Part shown: positions 1-9,523 of the stretch, in pieces
How the letters are laid out: each line of letters begins with the position of its first letter
Numbering within the stretch: position 1 is the stretch's first letter
Source: Acinetobacter bereziniae LMG 1003 = CIP 70.12
Lineage (GTDB): Bacteria > Pseudomonadota > Gammaproteobacteria > Pseudomonadales > Moraxellaceae
NCBI RefSeq assembly: GCF_000368925.1
Contig: NZ_KB849756.1
Coordinates: forward strand, 819,429 to 883,428
Direction of reading: 5' to 3'
Length of the DNA stretch: 64,000 nt
The notes under the pieces: model-generated
Database searches by the model: none
Told to the model about the DNA's origin: nothing
Seen by the model: only the letters and a program-made list of their open reading frames with translations
Program-made: the position numbers and the translations under genes

Positions 1-3000
1 ATAGATTTACCTGCCGAAATTTCTCCCGCTTGGTTACTGATATCCTTTTGCACATTCAGTTTAAGTTGATCTTGTTGTGAACGAATTTGTCCTGCATTAT
101 TGATGACAGAACCAGCTATGAGATCAGTCAATTGTTCAGCAGCAACAACACCTTGAGTATTGTTTAGCTCAGTTGTTGCCGAAAGTTGTAATTGTTCACC
201 AGCGTAAACCACACCCTCAGTATTATCTAAGTTGTTCAGTTGAATATCGGCACTTGCACCCGACTGAATTTTACCTTTTTGTGATGTAACGTTCTGCGCT
301 TTTAGATTCAGATTTTTTGCTGCTGAGATTAAGCCACGGTTGTTCTGAATATCTTGAACAATTCTTAAATTGGAATTGGCATTTTCTGAACGGATTTGTC
401 CTACATGATTCAATAAGTGCTGTGTATTTAGGTTTAGATTTTGTTCTGCTGCAAGGGTACCTGCACTGTTGTCAGTTGTACCTGAGACATTGAGATCCAG
501 TTGTTTCTTAGCGTAAATTGTCCCAGATTGATTATTCAAATCTGTGACTTCGAGTTGTGTATCGGTACCTGAAAGCAGTTGCCCAGCTTGGTTTTCAACT
601 TGGGCAGCCATGATATTAAGTGCATTTGCACTTTGAATACTTCCAGATTGGTTGTTTAAAGTTTCAGCAATGATGAGATTCGCATCACCAGATTCAGTCT
701 GAATCTGACCTTTGTGATTATTTAGATTTTTTGCATCTAGTATAAGGTGCTGTTTTGCAGCAATTAAACCCTGTTGGTTAGACACATCTTGTGTTGCATG
801 CAGTCCAAATTTTCCTGCTGCGTAGACAGTACCTGTGTCATTATTCAATAGAGTTGTTGCTATAACTGCATCACGTCCTGCAATAATTTTACCTGACTGG
901 TTATCGAGTTGTTGTGTCACCAGTTTTAGGTCTTTGTCAGCAAGTGTTTGAATCACACCTTGCTGATTATTCAGCTTCGATATATTGAGCTGAGCATCAC
1001 CAGCAGCACTGATCACACCAGAGGTATTATTCAATGTTTGCGCAACATTCACATTCAATTGCCCATTGGCATCACTTTGAATTAGTTGCCCTTGTTGATG
1101 ACTGAGCTCAGTTGCTTTTAAATCAATATTTTGTGCGGCAGTAAGCGCTTGATCTAAATTGGTAATGCCTAGATCAAGTTTTAGATGGCTATTACTTTGG
1201 ATCTTACTCTGTTGTCCTTGTAGGTTTTTTGCAGTGATTTTTAACTGTTGATCACCCGCATGTAAAATTTCACCCGCTTTGGAATTTAAAGTGTTGGTTT
1301 TAATTTCAGTATTGTCGGCATTAGTAATGATCTGACCTGCATTGTTATCAATCCGATTTGCCACATCCAGAATAAAATCATTTTTACCTGTGTGTTGAAT
1401 TAAACCTTGGTCGTTATTGAGTTGTACTGTATTGAGATTGATCTGTTCTGCGCTATATTGCCCTTTTTCATTGTCAATATTTTGTGTTGCAATTAAATCC
1501 AATTGTTGATTTACAATGATTTTGGCATTGTTGGTCTTCAATTCAGTGGTTGCAATATTGATATTCTGCGCTTGGCTTTCACTTTGGCTTAAGTCTGTGC
1601 TTTGAGCTGCTTTAATTTGAATTTGTTTGCCTGATAAAATCTTACCTGCAATCTGTACATTTTGTGCATCAAGAGTCAATGTGGCATCAGCATTGCTCAG
1701 TTTCCCTTCTGAATCCAATCCAGCAGCCCATACCGCATTTTTATCACTGGTGATCGTATTTGATTGAACATTGATTTTATTTAGTGCCGCAAGCTGACCA
1801 TATTGTTGCAACTGATTCACTGTTAAATCAGCACTATTGCCAGCATAAATTTGTCCCGTACTTTGTAACTGCAAGGCATTCAATTTGAGATTTTGCCCAG
1901 CAATCAAATGACCTGCTGAATCTTGCGTCGTACCATTATCAATTTGATCAACATTGATCGTTAGATCTGCCTTTTTCGCTTGAATTGTGCCTTGCTGATT
2001 ATTTAGACTTTGTCCATTGAGTTGAACATTTTGCGCAGAAATCTCTCCCTGACGATTATCTAAAGTTTGGATAGAAAGCTCAGCATCCGCGTTGACTGAA
2101 CCAATAACACCTTGTGAATTATTGGTGGTCTTAGAGTTTAAACTTAATCTATCTACTGCAAGGATTTGACCTTGGTTGTTATTAATCTCTGTTGAATTTA
2201 AATTGAAAGCCTTAGCACTTTGCACACGTCCCTGTGTATTATTCAGCTGAACTGCATTGAGATCAAAGCTTTGATTGGCATCAATCAAGCCTTTTTGGTT
2301 ATCTACCTGCTGTGCCGTGATATTTATCACTTTAGCCGTCAATTTACCTTGTTGGTTTTCGAAATTTTGTCCATTAAATTGCAATTCAGGCAGTTGAATT
2401 TCACCGCTATTATTTTTAATACTGTCTCGTACATTTAAGCTAATGTCGGCATTGTTAACAATTGCACCCTCAATATTACTCATGTCTTGCGCAATCTGAA
2501 TATTGCCTGCTTCGAAAGTTTTTGGTGTTAAATCTATTGGCGCAACTTCAACTTTACTCGAATCTTGTGCGGAAGACTGTTGCTCTGGATCCGTCACACT
2601 CGGCGTTGTTGTTCCGCCTGATGTTCCACCTGTTCCGCTACTCTCTTTCGTCGCCTGTCCAACCAAACCTTGAGTATTGTCTAAAGTTTTTGCATGAATA
2701 TTCAGCTGTTGCTGACCTGTTTGCTCAATTTTACCTTTATTGTTGCTTAAGTTTTGTGCAGTAAAATCAATACGCCCAGCATTGATGACACCCTCATTAT
2801 TGTCAATCTTGGCTTGCGCTTTGAGTTTAATTTCATCATTGGTCGCAATCAAACCGCTGTTCTGAATATTTTCAGCTTGAATTTGGATCTGATGCTGGGT
2901 ACTGCTGATATTGCCACTATTCTTAACCTGTTGAGCTTCAACAATAATTTGATCTTTGTTAGCAATCATATTACCCGTATTGATCAAATCACCATTGGCA

Positions 3001-4028
3001 TTCAAACTCAGTTGACTTGTAGTCGCATTGATTGAACCTGCATTACGTACACCTAAACCATTTTCAGTTCCCACCAAATAGATTTTTCCAGCATACATAC
3101 CACCCAATTGACCAACATCAAGGGCAAAGTTAGGCTGAGATGTTGTATTAACACCACTCGTGGCTTTGGCAATTTGTGGTACAGATGGGTCTTGAACATT
3201 AATGTCATTTTGACCCAATACCGTTTTTAATTCATTGGCATATAAGCCTGCATTGACATTTAAAGCGCGCGCATAAATATCTGTATACGGGGTTAAGCTT
3301 CCATTTAAACCTTTTCCTTCAATCGTGACTTGCCCTTCACGTACTCGGAATGAATCAAGATAGCCTTGATGCATCACCGCCTGACCTGTAGTTAAGGTAA
3401 AGCGGTCTGCATTAATTACGCCACAGCCATCACAGACCAAACCTGATGGATTGGCAATGACCACTTGAGCTTGTTTACCTGCGACCTCCAAATAGCCTTT
3501 GAGCTGACTTGGATTGCTAGAATTCACTTCATTCAGAATAACCTTGGCTTCACCTTTGGCGAGCCATGGATTACCTTGTACCCAACCGCCCAATTGGGTT
3601 TGGGTATTGTTTCGGGCATTATTCAGGATAGCACCTTCTTGCCCCACATCAAATTGAGTATAGGTATTGCGAGATACACCGCCAGCGCTTGGGGTTTGAA
3701 TATTGACTTGAGTCAATCCATTGCTGGTATTAAGTATGGTCGCTTGTTGTGAGTTTGGTGCAGACTTATCAGCCACAATATGACTTTCAGCGATCGTCGC
3801 CATAGGCAAGGTGTAAATTGCTGCCCCTAAGAGACTGACCACTGCAAAATTGACTGGATTTAGCTTTTTATAGGTGATTGAAGATGCACCAGTGATATCT
3901 TCTATTTCGATTTCACCTACAGCATGTGATTGTCCTGCTGTTTTTGTTCGGCTTTTTACAATCTCAGCAACTGCAATAAACATTCCACGCGCTTGGCTAT
4001 AAATAACTCTATAACGGTTCTTATTCAT
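1..4028 (-). CDS. TpsA/CdiA/FhaB-like giant exoprotein, N-terminal part (runs off left edge)
   Basis: The reading frame opens with ATG at 4028 and stays open to the left edge (1342 codons), so the C-terminus lies outside the window. The first ~25 residues (starting MNKNRYRVIYSQARG) match the extended signal peptide region of type Vb exoproteins, and a hydrophobic signal core follows around residues 65-80. Next comes a TPS/haemagglutination-activity domain with the hallmark NPSG motif and a CDGC pair. The rest is filamentous-haemagglutinin repeats of the LNNTQG / NNNQG type, expected to fold as a long beta-helix. It lies 68 bp downstream of the tpsB gene in the same direction, so the two form a two-partner secretion pair. 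Such proteins are exported to the cell surface as adhesins or contact-dependent inhibition toxins. Because the C-terminal toxin and any immunity gene are not visible, CdiA versus a plain adhesin cannot be decided. Confidence 0.9.
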   Translation of the reverse strand, partial: MNKNRYRVIYSQARGMFIAVAEIVKSRTKTAGQSHAVGEIEIEDITGASSITYKKLNPVNFAVVSLLGAAIYTLPMATIAESHIVADKSAPNSQQATILNTSNGLTQVNIQTPSAGGVSRNTYTQFDVGQEGAILNNARNNTQTQLGGWVQGNPWLAKGEAKVILNEVNSSNPSQLKGYLEVAGKQAQVVIANPSGLVCDGCGVINADRFTLTTGQAVMHQGYLDSFRVREGQVTIEGKGLNGSLTPYTDIYARALNVNAGLYANELKTVLGQNDINVQDPSVPQIAKATSGVNTTSQPNFALDVGQLGGMYAGKIYLVGTENGLGVRNAGSINATTSQLSLNANGDLINTGNMIANKDQIIVEAQQVKNSGNISSTQHQIQIQAENIQNSGLIATNDEIKLKAQAKIDNNEGVINAGRIDFTAQNLSNNKGKIEQTGQQQLNIHAKTLDNTQGLVGQATKESSGTGGTSGGTTTPSVTDPEQQSSAQDSSKVEVAPIDLTPKTFEAGNIQIAQDMSNIEGAIVNNADISLNVRDSIKNNSGEIQLPELQFNGQNFENQQGKLTAKVINITAQQVDNQKGLIDANQSFDLNAVQLNNTQGRVQSAKAFNLNSTEINNNQGQILAVDRLSLNSKTTNNSQGVIGSVNADAELSIQTLDNRQGEISAQNVQLNGQSLNNQQGTIQAKKADLTINVDQIDNGTTQDSAGHLIAGQNLKLNALQLQSTGQIYAGNSADLTVNQLQQYGQLAALNKINVQSNTITSDKNAVWAAGLDSEGKLSNADATLTLDAQNVQIAGKILSGKQIQIKAAQSTDLSQSESQAQNINIATTELKTNNAKIIVNQQLDLIATQNIDNEKGQYSAEQINLNTVQLNNDQGLIQHTGKNDFILDVANRIDNNAGQIITNADNTEIKTNTLNSKAGEILHAGDQQLKITAKNLQGQQSKIQSNSHLKLDLGITNLDQALTAAQNIDLKATELSHQQGQLIQSDANGQLNVNVAQTLNNTSGVISAAGDAQLNISKLNNQQGVIQTLADKDLKLVTQQLDNQSGKIIAGRDAVIATTLLNNDTGTVYAAGKFGLHATQDVSNQQGLIAAKQHLILDAKNLNNHKGQIQTESGDANLIIAETLNNQSGSIQSANALNIMAAQVENQAGQLLSGTDTQLEVTDLNNQSGTIYAKKQLDLNVSGTTDNSAGTLAAEQNLNLNTQHLLNHVGQIRSENANSNLRIVQDIQNNRGLISAAKNLNLKAQNVTSQKGKIQSGASADIQLNNLDNTEGVVYAGEQLQLSATTELNNTQGVVAAEQLTDLIAGSVINNAGQIRSQQDQLKLNVQKDISNQAGEISAGKS

Positions 4029-4096
4029 AATGTCTGACCTAATTTTTTAATGTTTTTTCAATATCGAAAGTTGTATATGGATCTTGATGTAATGGA

Positions 4097-5842
4097 TTAA
4101 TACATCCAGTTCAAACTAAACCCTGTAGTCACATTGTCTGTTCTGTAGTGCGCTGGTTTCTTCAATGGCGTGCCAACAAAAACGTCATAACTGACGGATT
4201 TTAAAATTTGACCTCGCAATCCAAAGGCAGCCCCCATTAAACTTGTACCCAACAATGGATTAGGTTCGTGCGCAGTTTTTCCACCGACCTCACCAAAATC
4301 AATGCCGGTATACCATTGCATTGGAAGTCTAGACATCGAGCCACTGATTTCATTGCGGACTAAGAAGCCATTGTCTGCCAATAAGGTTTGTTCACCATCA
4401 AAGCCGCGCACGGTATAACGGTTCCCAATCGAAAAACGGTCTTGAGGTGTCAATGGTTTTTGACTATGTTGGGTTCGCCATTCAGCAAGATATTGCAACG
4501 ATTGATTGCCCACCTTGAAAGGAACTTGCAGGCTGGCATTGGCTTGTAATATGCCAACATGGGTATAAGCCTCGCCAAATTCCTCTTCAGGTGCACGCAT
4601 TGCATTAAATGCACCTGTTCCACGTTTATAGGTTAAATTTCCGTTTAAGGTTGCATTGGCTAAATATTCTGTATGATCTAAGCTGGCTTTCCAGCCAGCC
4701 GTTTTTCTGCGCTGCACTTCAATTTCTACATCATTGATGAAGTTTTGTGACTCTCTATACCAACCACCGACACTGGCTGTGGTTTTGCGTTTTGCATCTC
4801 GATAAAGTACACGCGATAAATCTGCGCCAATGAGCTTGCTTTTCCCACTATAGCTATAACTTTCACTGGCGCCTGCAACCGTCTGGTTATAGTCAGATTG
4901 ACTATAACTGGTACTCAATATCCAGTATTTCAGCGGAATGCTATAACTTAAATAATAGCCATCTGTCCCACGCTTTCCAGAATCCCCACCACCTAAATCA
5001 TGGTTATAACTGCCATAAAATAAATCATTTGCGGTAAACAGATGATCTAAAGATAAAGTCGCAGTTCCTTGATATTTACCTGTTGAATCTGAACCTGCAT
5101 CATCAATCCCTAAATGAATGCGGTAAGGTTTTGATTGTTGCCATGCCAGTTCCAAGTCACTATAGCCTGGTTCTTTACGCTGTTCTGAAGGTTTAATCTT
5201 AAAATCAGCTTCAACAGTCGGTACACGTTTAAAGTTTTCCAACCCCTGTTCAATATCTCGAATATTTAAAATATCGCCAGTTCGCACAGGCAACGCATTA
5301 AATTTGTGTGCGCGCTTAGATGTTCCTTGAACAAATTGAATTTGATCGACTTTACCAGCGATGACTTGAAGCTTAATTTCACCTGATGCGATATTTTGTT
5401 GGGGCAACAGCATACGCGTTGTCACATAGCCATGACTAATAATACGGTTTTGAATCAAATCCAATGCTTGATTTAAACCTTGCACCCCGATACAGCGACC
5501 AATCAAATTATGCTCACCTTGAATCACGGGACGCATCGCGAAAGTAAATTGGCGGGCATCATCCCCAATCAATACAAACTTTTTAATGTCAAAACATAGT
5601 TTTTCACTATGTGACTGTAAATATTGTAGCTGTGGTTGTGTAATTAATTGTTTTTCTAATCCCGTCTGTACCACAGGTTCAGGTTGTAATTGCTTTTGTA
5701 ATGCTTCATCACGTTGTTGTTGACGTTGAGTAGCATCTGTTTCCAAATTTTGAGGAAATTGTGGGTCTGCCGCGTTTGTTAGTGTTCCCAAAAGTATTAA
5801 ACAAACACCCAAAGAAATTTGGTTTAATTTTAAATTTTTCAT
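4097..5842 (-). CDS. TpsB/CdiB-type outer-membrane transporter (ShlB/FhaC family)
   Basis: This is the outer-membrane pore that exports and folds the neighbouring TpsA protein. The ATG at 5842 begins a good signal peptide (MKNLKLNQISLG..., cleavage near TNAAD). The frame also extends to a GTG at 5869, which would put nine extra residues before the signal peptide and is less likely. Order: a Gln-rich linker, one or two POTRA domains (about residues 80-240, with a typical disulphide pair near FD/GRC), then a 16-strand beta-barrel. The VRGF motif of the loop that plugs the pore is present (TVRGFDGEQ). The chain ends in the aromatic motif NWMY, with a C-terminal aromatic residue as in outer-membrane barrels. 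The length of ~581 aa is normal for the family. It is the first gene of the tps pair. Confidence 0.92.
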   Translation of the reverse strand: MKNLKLNQISLGVCLILLGTLTNAADPQFPQNLETDATQRQQQRDEALQKQLQPEPVVQTGLEKQLITQPQLQYLQSHSEKLCFDIKKFVLIGDDARQFTFAMRPVIQGEHNLIGRCIGVQGLNQALDLIQNRIISHGYVTTRMLLPQQNIASGEIKLQVIAGKVDQIQFVQGTSKRAHKFNALPVRTGDILNIRDIEQGLENFKRVPTVEADFKIKPSEQRKEPGYSDLELAWQQSKPYRIHLGIDDAGSDSTGKYQGTATLSLDHLFTANDLFYGSYNHDLGGGDSGKRGTDGYYLSYSIPLKYWILSTSYSQSDYNQTVAGASESYSYSGKSKLIGADLSRVLYRDAKRKTTASVGGWYRESQNFINDVEIEVQRRKTAGWKASLDHTEYLANATLNGNLTYKRGTGAFNAMRAPEEEFGEAYTHVGILQANASLQVPFKVGNQSLQYLAEWRTQHSQKPLTPQDRFSIGNRYTVRGFDGEQTLLADNGFLVRNEISGSMSRLPMQWYTGIDFGEVGGKTAHEPNPLLGTSLMGAAFGLRGQILKSVSYDVFVGTPLKKPAHYRTDNVTTGFSLNWMY

Positions 5843-6018
5843 GTCAATAGTAATTGTGATGTATTTCACATTTAATTATTTCTAAATTATGACATTTTGT
5901 AAATACTCAAATTCATTATTTTTTCTCAAATCACTTTGACTTATATAGTATATTTTGATTAACAATTACACACTTTTGACAACAACAATGAGTCGATTAG
6001 ACCTCTAATAATTGAAAT

Positions 6019-6252
6019 ATGTTCAATAACACCTTTAGACATTTAGGCAAGATCTTGAATGTGGTAATTCTTGATATGGCTAAGGTTTCTAAAGAATTTC
6101 TTAAACGATTGGATTGTATTGAGGAAGTCAGAAAGAATAAAACATTTACAGCACTGTCTGTAGATGCTTTCCCACCCATTCTTTCTTATGATGAGTTGGA
6201 AGCGATTGCTATGCCTCAACAACAGTTAGTTGAGAAAACTAGATATGATTAG
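6019..6252 (+). CDS. Doubtful small ORF
   Basis: A 77-codon frame between tpsB and the broken nuclease gene. I do not recognise the product. There is no clear ribosome binding site before the ATG at 6019, and an internal ATG at 6076 is equally possible. The predicted protein is soluble, with no signal peptide or membrane segment. It may be a remnant of a larger gene or chance. It sits in a region bounded by the tps pair and a tRNA island, where gene debris is common. Confidence 0.2.
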   Translation: MFNNTFRHLGKILNVVILDMAKVSKEFLKRLDCIEEVRKNKTFTALSVDAFPPILSYDELEAIAMPQQQLVEKTRYD

Positions 6253-6264
6253 ACTAAATCTAAT

Positions 6265-7239
6265 TTATGAAAGAATCTCCAAAAATGGATTTTTATCAAT
6301 AATTGCAGCATTTGACTTCTTACTGAGGAAATCCACAAGATCGCCTTGGCGTTGTAACAACATAACAATTTCACGTAATGAACATAAAAAAATTGTTTTT
6401 TGACTAAGAGCATCTCTACATACAGACTCTACCGATGAGGCATAACCATTTGCTGAAATAAAAATTCCATTAGCATTTTGACGAAGAAACAAGCGACTTA
6501 GATGTGGTGAAAATTCGCCTATGCCAACTGGTGCATTAAGCCACTTCATTTAGACAAGATAAATCTGACCATTTAATTCAATCACTCCATCTATTTGCTC
6601 AACTACTATAGATGTATCTGGATCTCTACGGCGAAAATCTTCTCTAACTAGTATCCCATAAAATTTAAATAAATCGTTTAATATGCTTTCTAAAAGCTTA
6701 CCTCTTTCATGTGGCTTCTCATCCAAGCCGAATAATGCCGAAAGACGGCGGTTAATAGCATCAATATCCTCTGATTTTTTTGTAGCTATGGCACGTTCTG
6801 CACGTGACTTTGCCATACGCTCTTCTCGTTCAACATCTCGTTCTTGTTTTATACGAGTGAATGTATCTTTTTTACCCACAGCTTCCCGAATAGTTGTAAC
6901 TAAGCCTTTAGCTTTATATTGATCACCTTCCCAACACGTTTCAAAACTTTCAAACTCAACAACTCTCTTAATAATTTCACGGCGTGTGCCAAGCGCACTA
7001 TCACCACGAGCATTGACTTTTGTAAGAATATTTCTAGCGATCTCATACTTTGTTATTGAGAATTTATTAACGGCAACTAACCGCTCAACTTCACCAAGAT
7101 CATCCTGAGCTACTCCAGCACCACGAAAAAACAAAACAACATCTTTCTTACTACGACATAGCAAAGGAATGGTATCGACTAGTGGCTGAGTATCTCGGGT
7201 AGATAGTGAAATGCTTCTGCCATCTAAATTATTCTCCAA
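6265..7239 (-). pseudogene. Restriction-endonuclease-like (Mrr/PD-(D/E)XK) gene with an in-frame stop at the catalytic Glu
   Basis: Two consecutive frames, 229 codons (7239-6550) and 94 codons (6549-6265), lie in the same phase and are separated only by TAA at 6550-6552. Read through, they give one ~324-aa protein. It has a coiled, charged middle (about residues 125-170) and a C-terminal nuclease fold: D217 in QIDGVIEL, a beta strand GQIYLV, then the stop, then M-K232 and a segment ending GIFISANGY, KTIFLC. In the PD-(D/E)XK family the stop position would be the Glu of E-x-K, so a GAA to TAA change fits. The 5' end is also odd: the frame opens at 7275 after a TAA with no ATG, and TTG at 7239 is the only plausible start. 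TAAATG at the break could allow reinitiation, but the joined active site would still lack its Glu. Confidence 0.8.
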
Positions 7240-7372
7240 TAACCCTAATGATGAAAGTTTAATATCAAAGATAAATTAATAAATACATACTCAACAATAT
7301 ATTAGAAAATGGGCTTACTAAATAAACCCATTGAAATTATTTTATGCTTACGCCACCCAAACCCCAGAAACA

Positions 7373-7399
7373 ACAAAGCCCCGATAATCGGGGCTTTGT
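7373..7399 (-). terminator. Hairpin terminator, probably the original terminator of tRNA-Ser
   Basis: A perfect 12-bp inverted repeat with a TAA loop, GC-rich in its centre and flanked by A/T runs. It sits four bases outside the left 20-bp tRNA repeat. Before the island inserted it would have lain directly downstream of the minus-strand tRNA-Ser gene now at 36965-37054. It could also end transcripts from the left. Confidence 0.7.
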
Positions 7400-7403
7400 C
7401 ATT

Positions 7404-7423
7404 AATATTTGGCGGAAGCGGTG
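7404..7423. repeat. attL: 20-bp copy of the tRNA-Ser 3' end
   Basis: Twenty bases identical to 36959-36978. On the right the same bases contain the last 14 nt of the tRNA-Ser gene including CCA; here they are followed by unrelated sequence. A tRNA 3'-end duplication beside a tyrosine integrase gene is the standard mark of site-specific integration. Confidence 0.88.
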
Positions 7424-7541
7424 TCCGTCTAACAATAGTCCTAAGCAATCCAAATCAATATTGTAAACATATATATTTCAATGTTTTAACATTTTAATCA
7501 TCCTAACACATCTTGTTTCATCCTACCATTTCCAGTATTTT

Positions 7542-7565
7542 ATGAGGGGTAGGTTGTGGGGTAAA
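7542..7565 (+). repeat. 24-bp direct repeat, left copy (candidate integrase arm site)
   Basis: A G-rich 24-bp sequence found again exactly and in the same direction at 36890-36913. It ends seven bases before the integrase ATG. In the excised circle the two copies would flank the att core as direct repeats, which fits arm-type binding sites of a tyrosine recombinase. Its position over the integrase start also suggests autoregulation. Confidence 0.65.
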
Positions 7566-7572
7566 TAAAGAC

Positions 7573-8847
7573 ATGCCAAAGAAATCTAAAGAGCTATCTG
7601 CACTCAGTGTATCAAAAATAAAGAAGACTGGGCGACATACTGTAGGGGGCGTTGATGGCCTTTGCCTGAATGTTGAAGGTAACTCCCGTGTCTGGATTTT
7701 GCGTGCAGTGGTAGGAAAACGTCTGGATAAAGATGGGAAGTTAAAACCACATCGCCGCGATATTGGAATCGGTCCCTACCCTGAAATTTCTTTAGCTGAA
7801 GCCCGTGCCAAAGCAACTGAATTAAGATTACAAATACGAAGTGGCATTGATCCAATTGCTCATAAACAAGAACAACTAGAAAAGCTGTATGTTCAGAAAC
7901 TTCGTGACAAAACATTCCTTGAGTGTGCAAAAGTCGTTATTGCCAATAAAGCCCGTGAACTGAAAAATGAAAAGCATATTGGACAGTGGACTTCTACATT
8001 AGAAACCTATATTTACCCAACTTTAGGTGATATCAGTATTGGTACAATTACTAAAGTCGATATTGCCGAAGTTCTTAGACCTATCTGGACTGAGAAGAAC
8101 GAAACAGCTAAACGTATTCGTGGTCGTATAGAAACCATTTTTGATTATGCTAAGGCCATGGGATATTTTGTTGGTGATAATCCTGCTGAATGGAAAGGTA
8201 ATCTTGAGCCAATCTTAGGCAACTTAAAGCGGGAATCGCGCCCTCACCCATCGTTACCTTATGATCAGGTCTCTGAATTTATTCACCACCTGAGACAGAA
8301 AAAAGGAATTTCACCTAAAGCGCTGGAATTTACAATTTTAACTGCCTGTCGGTCTGGTGAGGTTTTTGGAGCTAAATGGCAGGAAATCGATTTTAAGAAT
8401 AAGGTCTGGATTATTCCTAAAGAACGCATGAAAGCGGAAAAGGAACATCGTGTTCCATTATCTCGAGGAGCGATCAATTTGCTTGAATCAATTCGAGATT
8501 TTTCCCAGCCTCAAGATTTCATATTCCCTGCTCCTCGCGGCAGTATGCTTTCTGACATGTCATTAACGACTCTTATCAAACGTATGCATGAACAAAAAAT
8601 AAAAGAAAATAGCTTAGGCTATATTGATCCAAAACAAAATCGAATAATTACAACACATGGTTTTCGATCAACATTCCGTGATTGGTCGGCAGACAAAACT
8701 GATTATCCTCGTGAAGTCTGTGAGCACGTGCTTGCCCATAAATTGCCAGATGAAGTTGAAGCTGCTTATTTACGTGGAGCTTATCTTGAAAAACGTAAAT
8801 CTTTAATGGCTGATTGGGCTAAATTCTGTAGTACACAGTTTTATTAG
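7573..8847 (+). CDS. Tyrosine integrase, P4 family, DUF4102 type
   Basis: A 424-aa site-specific recombinase that would integrate and excise the island at tRNA-Ser. The N-terminal ~90 residues are the DUF4102 arm-binding domain (LSVSKIKKTGRHTVGGVDGL, then IGPYPEISLAEAR). A SAM-like core-binding domain follows at about 105-205, and the catalytic domain occupies the rest. Catalytic residues are visible: Arg in TACRSGEV, HGFRSTFRDW (H-x-x-R), the late His in CEHVLAHK, and Tyr in EAAYLRG. It is full length for the family and lies about 150 bp from attL. The gene appears intact, so the element may still be mobile. Confidence 0.93.
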   Translation: MPKKSKELSALSVSKIKKTGRHTVGGVDGLCLNVEGNSRVWILRAVVGKRLDKDGKLKPHRRDIGIGPYPEISLAEARAKATELRLQIRSGIDPIAHKQEQLEKLYVQKLRDKTFLECAKVVIANKARELKNEKHIGQWTSTLETYIYPTLGDISIGTITKVDIAEVLRPIWTEKNETAKRIRGRIETIFDYAKAMGYFVGDNPAEWKGNLEPILGNLKRESRPHPSLPYDQVSEFIHHLRQKKGISPKALEFTILTACRSGEVFGAKWQEIDFKNKVWIIPKERMKAEKEHRVPLSRGAINLLESIRDFSQPQDFIFPAPRGSMLSDMSLTTLIKRMHEQKIKENSLGYIDPKQNRIITTHGFRSTFRDWSADKTDYPREVCEHVLAHKLPDEVEAAYLRGAYLEKRKSLMADWAKFCSTQFY

Positions 8848-8915
8848 ACTGCATTCGTTAAAAACGAAACTAGACAAAAATATTTTACGCAAAATTTAGT
8901 TACTATTTTTTATAC

Positions 8916-9494
8916 CTATTCCTGACTTCTAATTTTCTGTGATCCAATAAAACGATTTAGACCGATACCTTTTATCTTTGAACGACCTTTTGTAGAGGAA
9001 AAGTATGGGCCACCATGAAATTTAAAAACGTAATTTTTTGAGTCCCTCTGCTGAATTATGAGTTCACCAACATTTGCTCTTTGCATCAATCTTCGTAATA
9101 AATTTTTTTCACGTTTGGTAGGCTCTTCCGTAAATTCAGAGTTGTATTTATTACGCCAATCGTAGTCAAAAAATTTCTCTATATCAGGATAAATCAAAAT
9201 AAACGCTGGACGCACCCCATCAAACTCACAAAAGCTATATGTATATGCTTGCATCACACAGTTTAATAACTTTTTTACACTCTCCTTACTTTGAGGATCT
9301 TTAATCTCAATACCTATAGCGTCTACATCAAATCCCATCGATTTTGCTTTTTCATTTGGGCGGAGTAGCAAATCCAATCTTAAAGGAGAGTCATCAATAA
9401 CCCATCTCCCTGCAACTTCTTCTTGAATATAGAAGAGATCACCTAACATCTCAATTAATTTTTCTTTGGCTAAATTTTCTCTATCTTGAGACAT
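8916..9494 (-). CDS. Small PD-(D/E)XK nuclease-like protein next to the pAgo gene
   Basis: A 192-aa protein. The residues expected of a PD-(D/E)XK nuclease are visible in order: D41 (LRLDLLL), E63-I-K65 (GIEIKD) and Q82-x-Y84 (MQAYTY), followed by a strand that reads AFILIYP. The Arg/Lys-rich C-terminal ~60 residues (FHGGPYFSSTKGRSKIKG) could bind nucleic acid. It starts 29 bp after the SIR2-pAgo stop on the same strand, so the two genes are probably one transcript. There is no strong ribosome binding site. The likely role is a second effector or a guide-processing nuclease for the Argonaute, which is inference from context. I cannot name a family for it. Confidence 0.7.
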   Translation of the reverse strand: MSQDRENLAKEKLIEMLGDLFYIQEEVAGRWVIDDSPLRLDLLLRPNEKAKSMGFDVDAIGIEIKDPQSKESVKKLLNCVMQAYTYSFCEFDGVRPAFILIYPDIEKFFDYDWRNKYNSEFTEEPTKREKNLLRRLMQRANVGELIIQQRDSKNYVFKFHGGPYFSSTKGRSKIKGIGLNRFIGSQKIRSQE

Positions 9495-9523
9495 ATTTAA
9501 ATCATGTTTCCTATAACTGATTA

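Noticed and set aside
2220..3752. Four plus-strand frames (72-100 codons)
   Set aside because: They lie antisense inside the tpsA coding region, which is open throughout with clear haemagglutinin repeats.
5997..6179. 60-codon minus-strand frame
   Set aside because: No ribosome binding site or family pattern; chance frame between tpsB and the pseudogene.
6683..6922. 79-codon plus-strand frame
   Set aside because: Antisense to the nuclease pseudogene, whose protein pattern is clear.
7309..7497. 62-codon plus-strand frame
   Set aside because: It reads through the terminator at 7373-7399 and the attL core, so it is not a gene.
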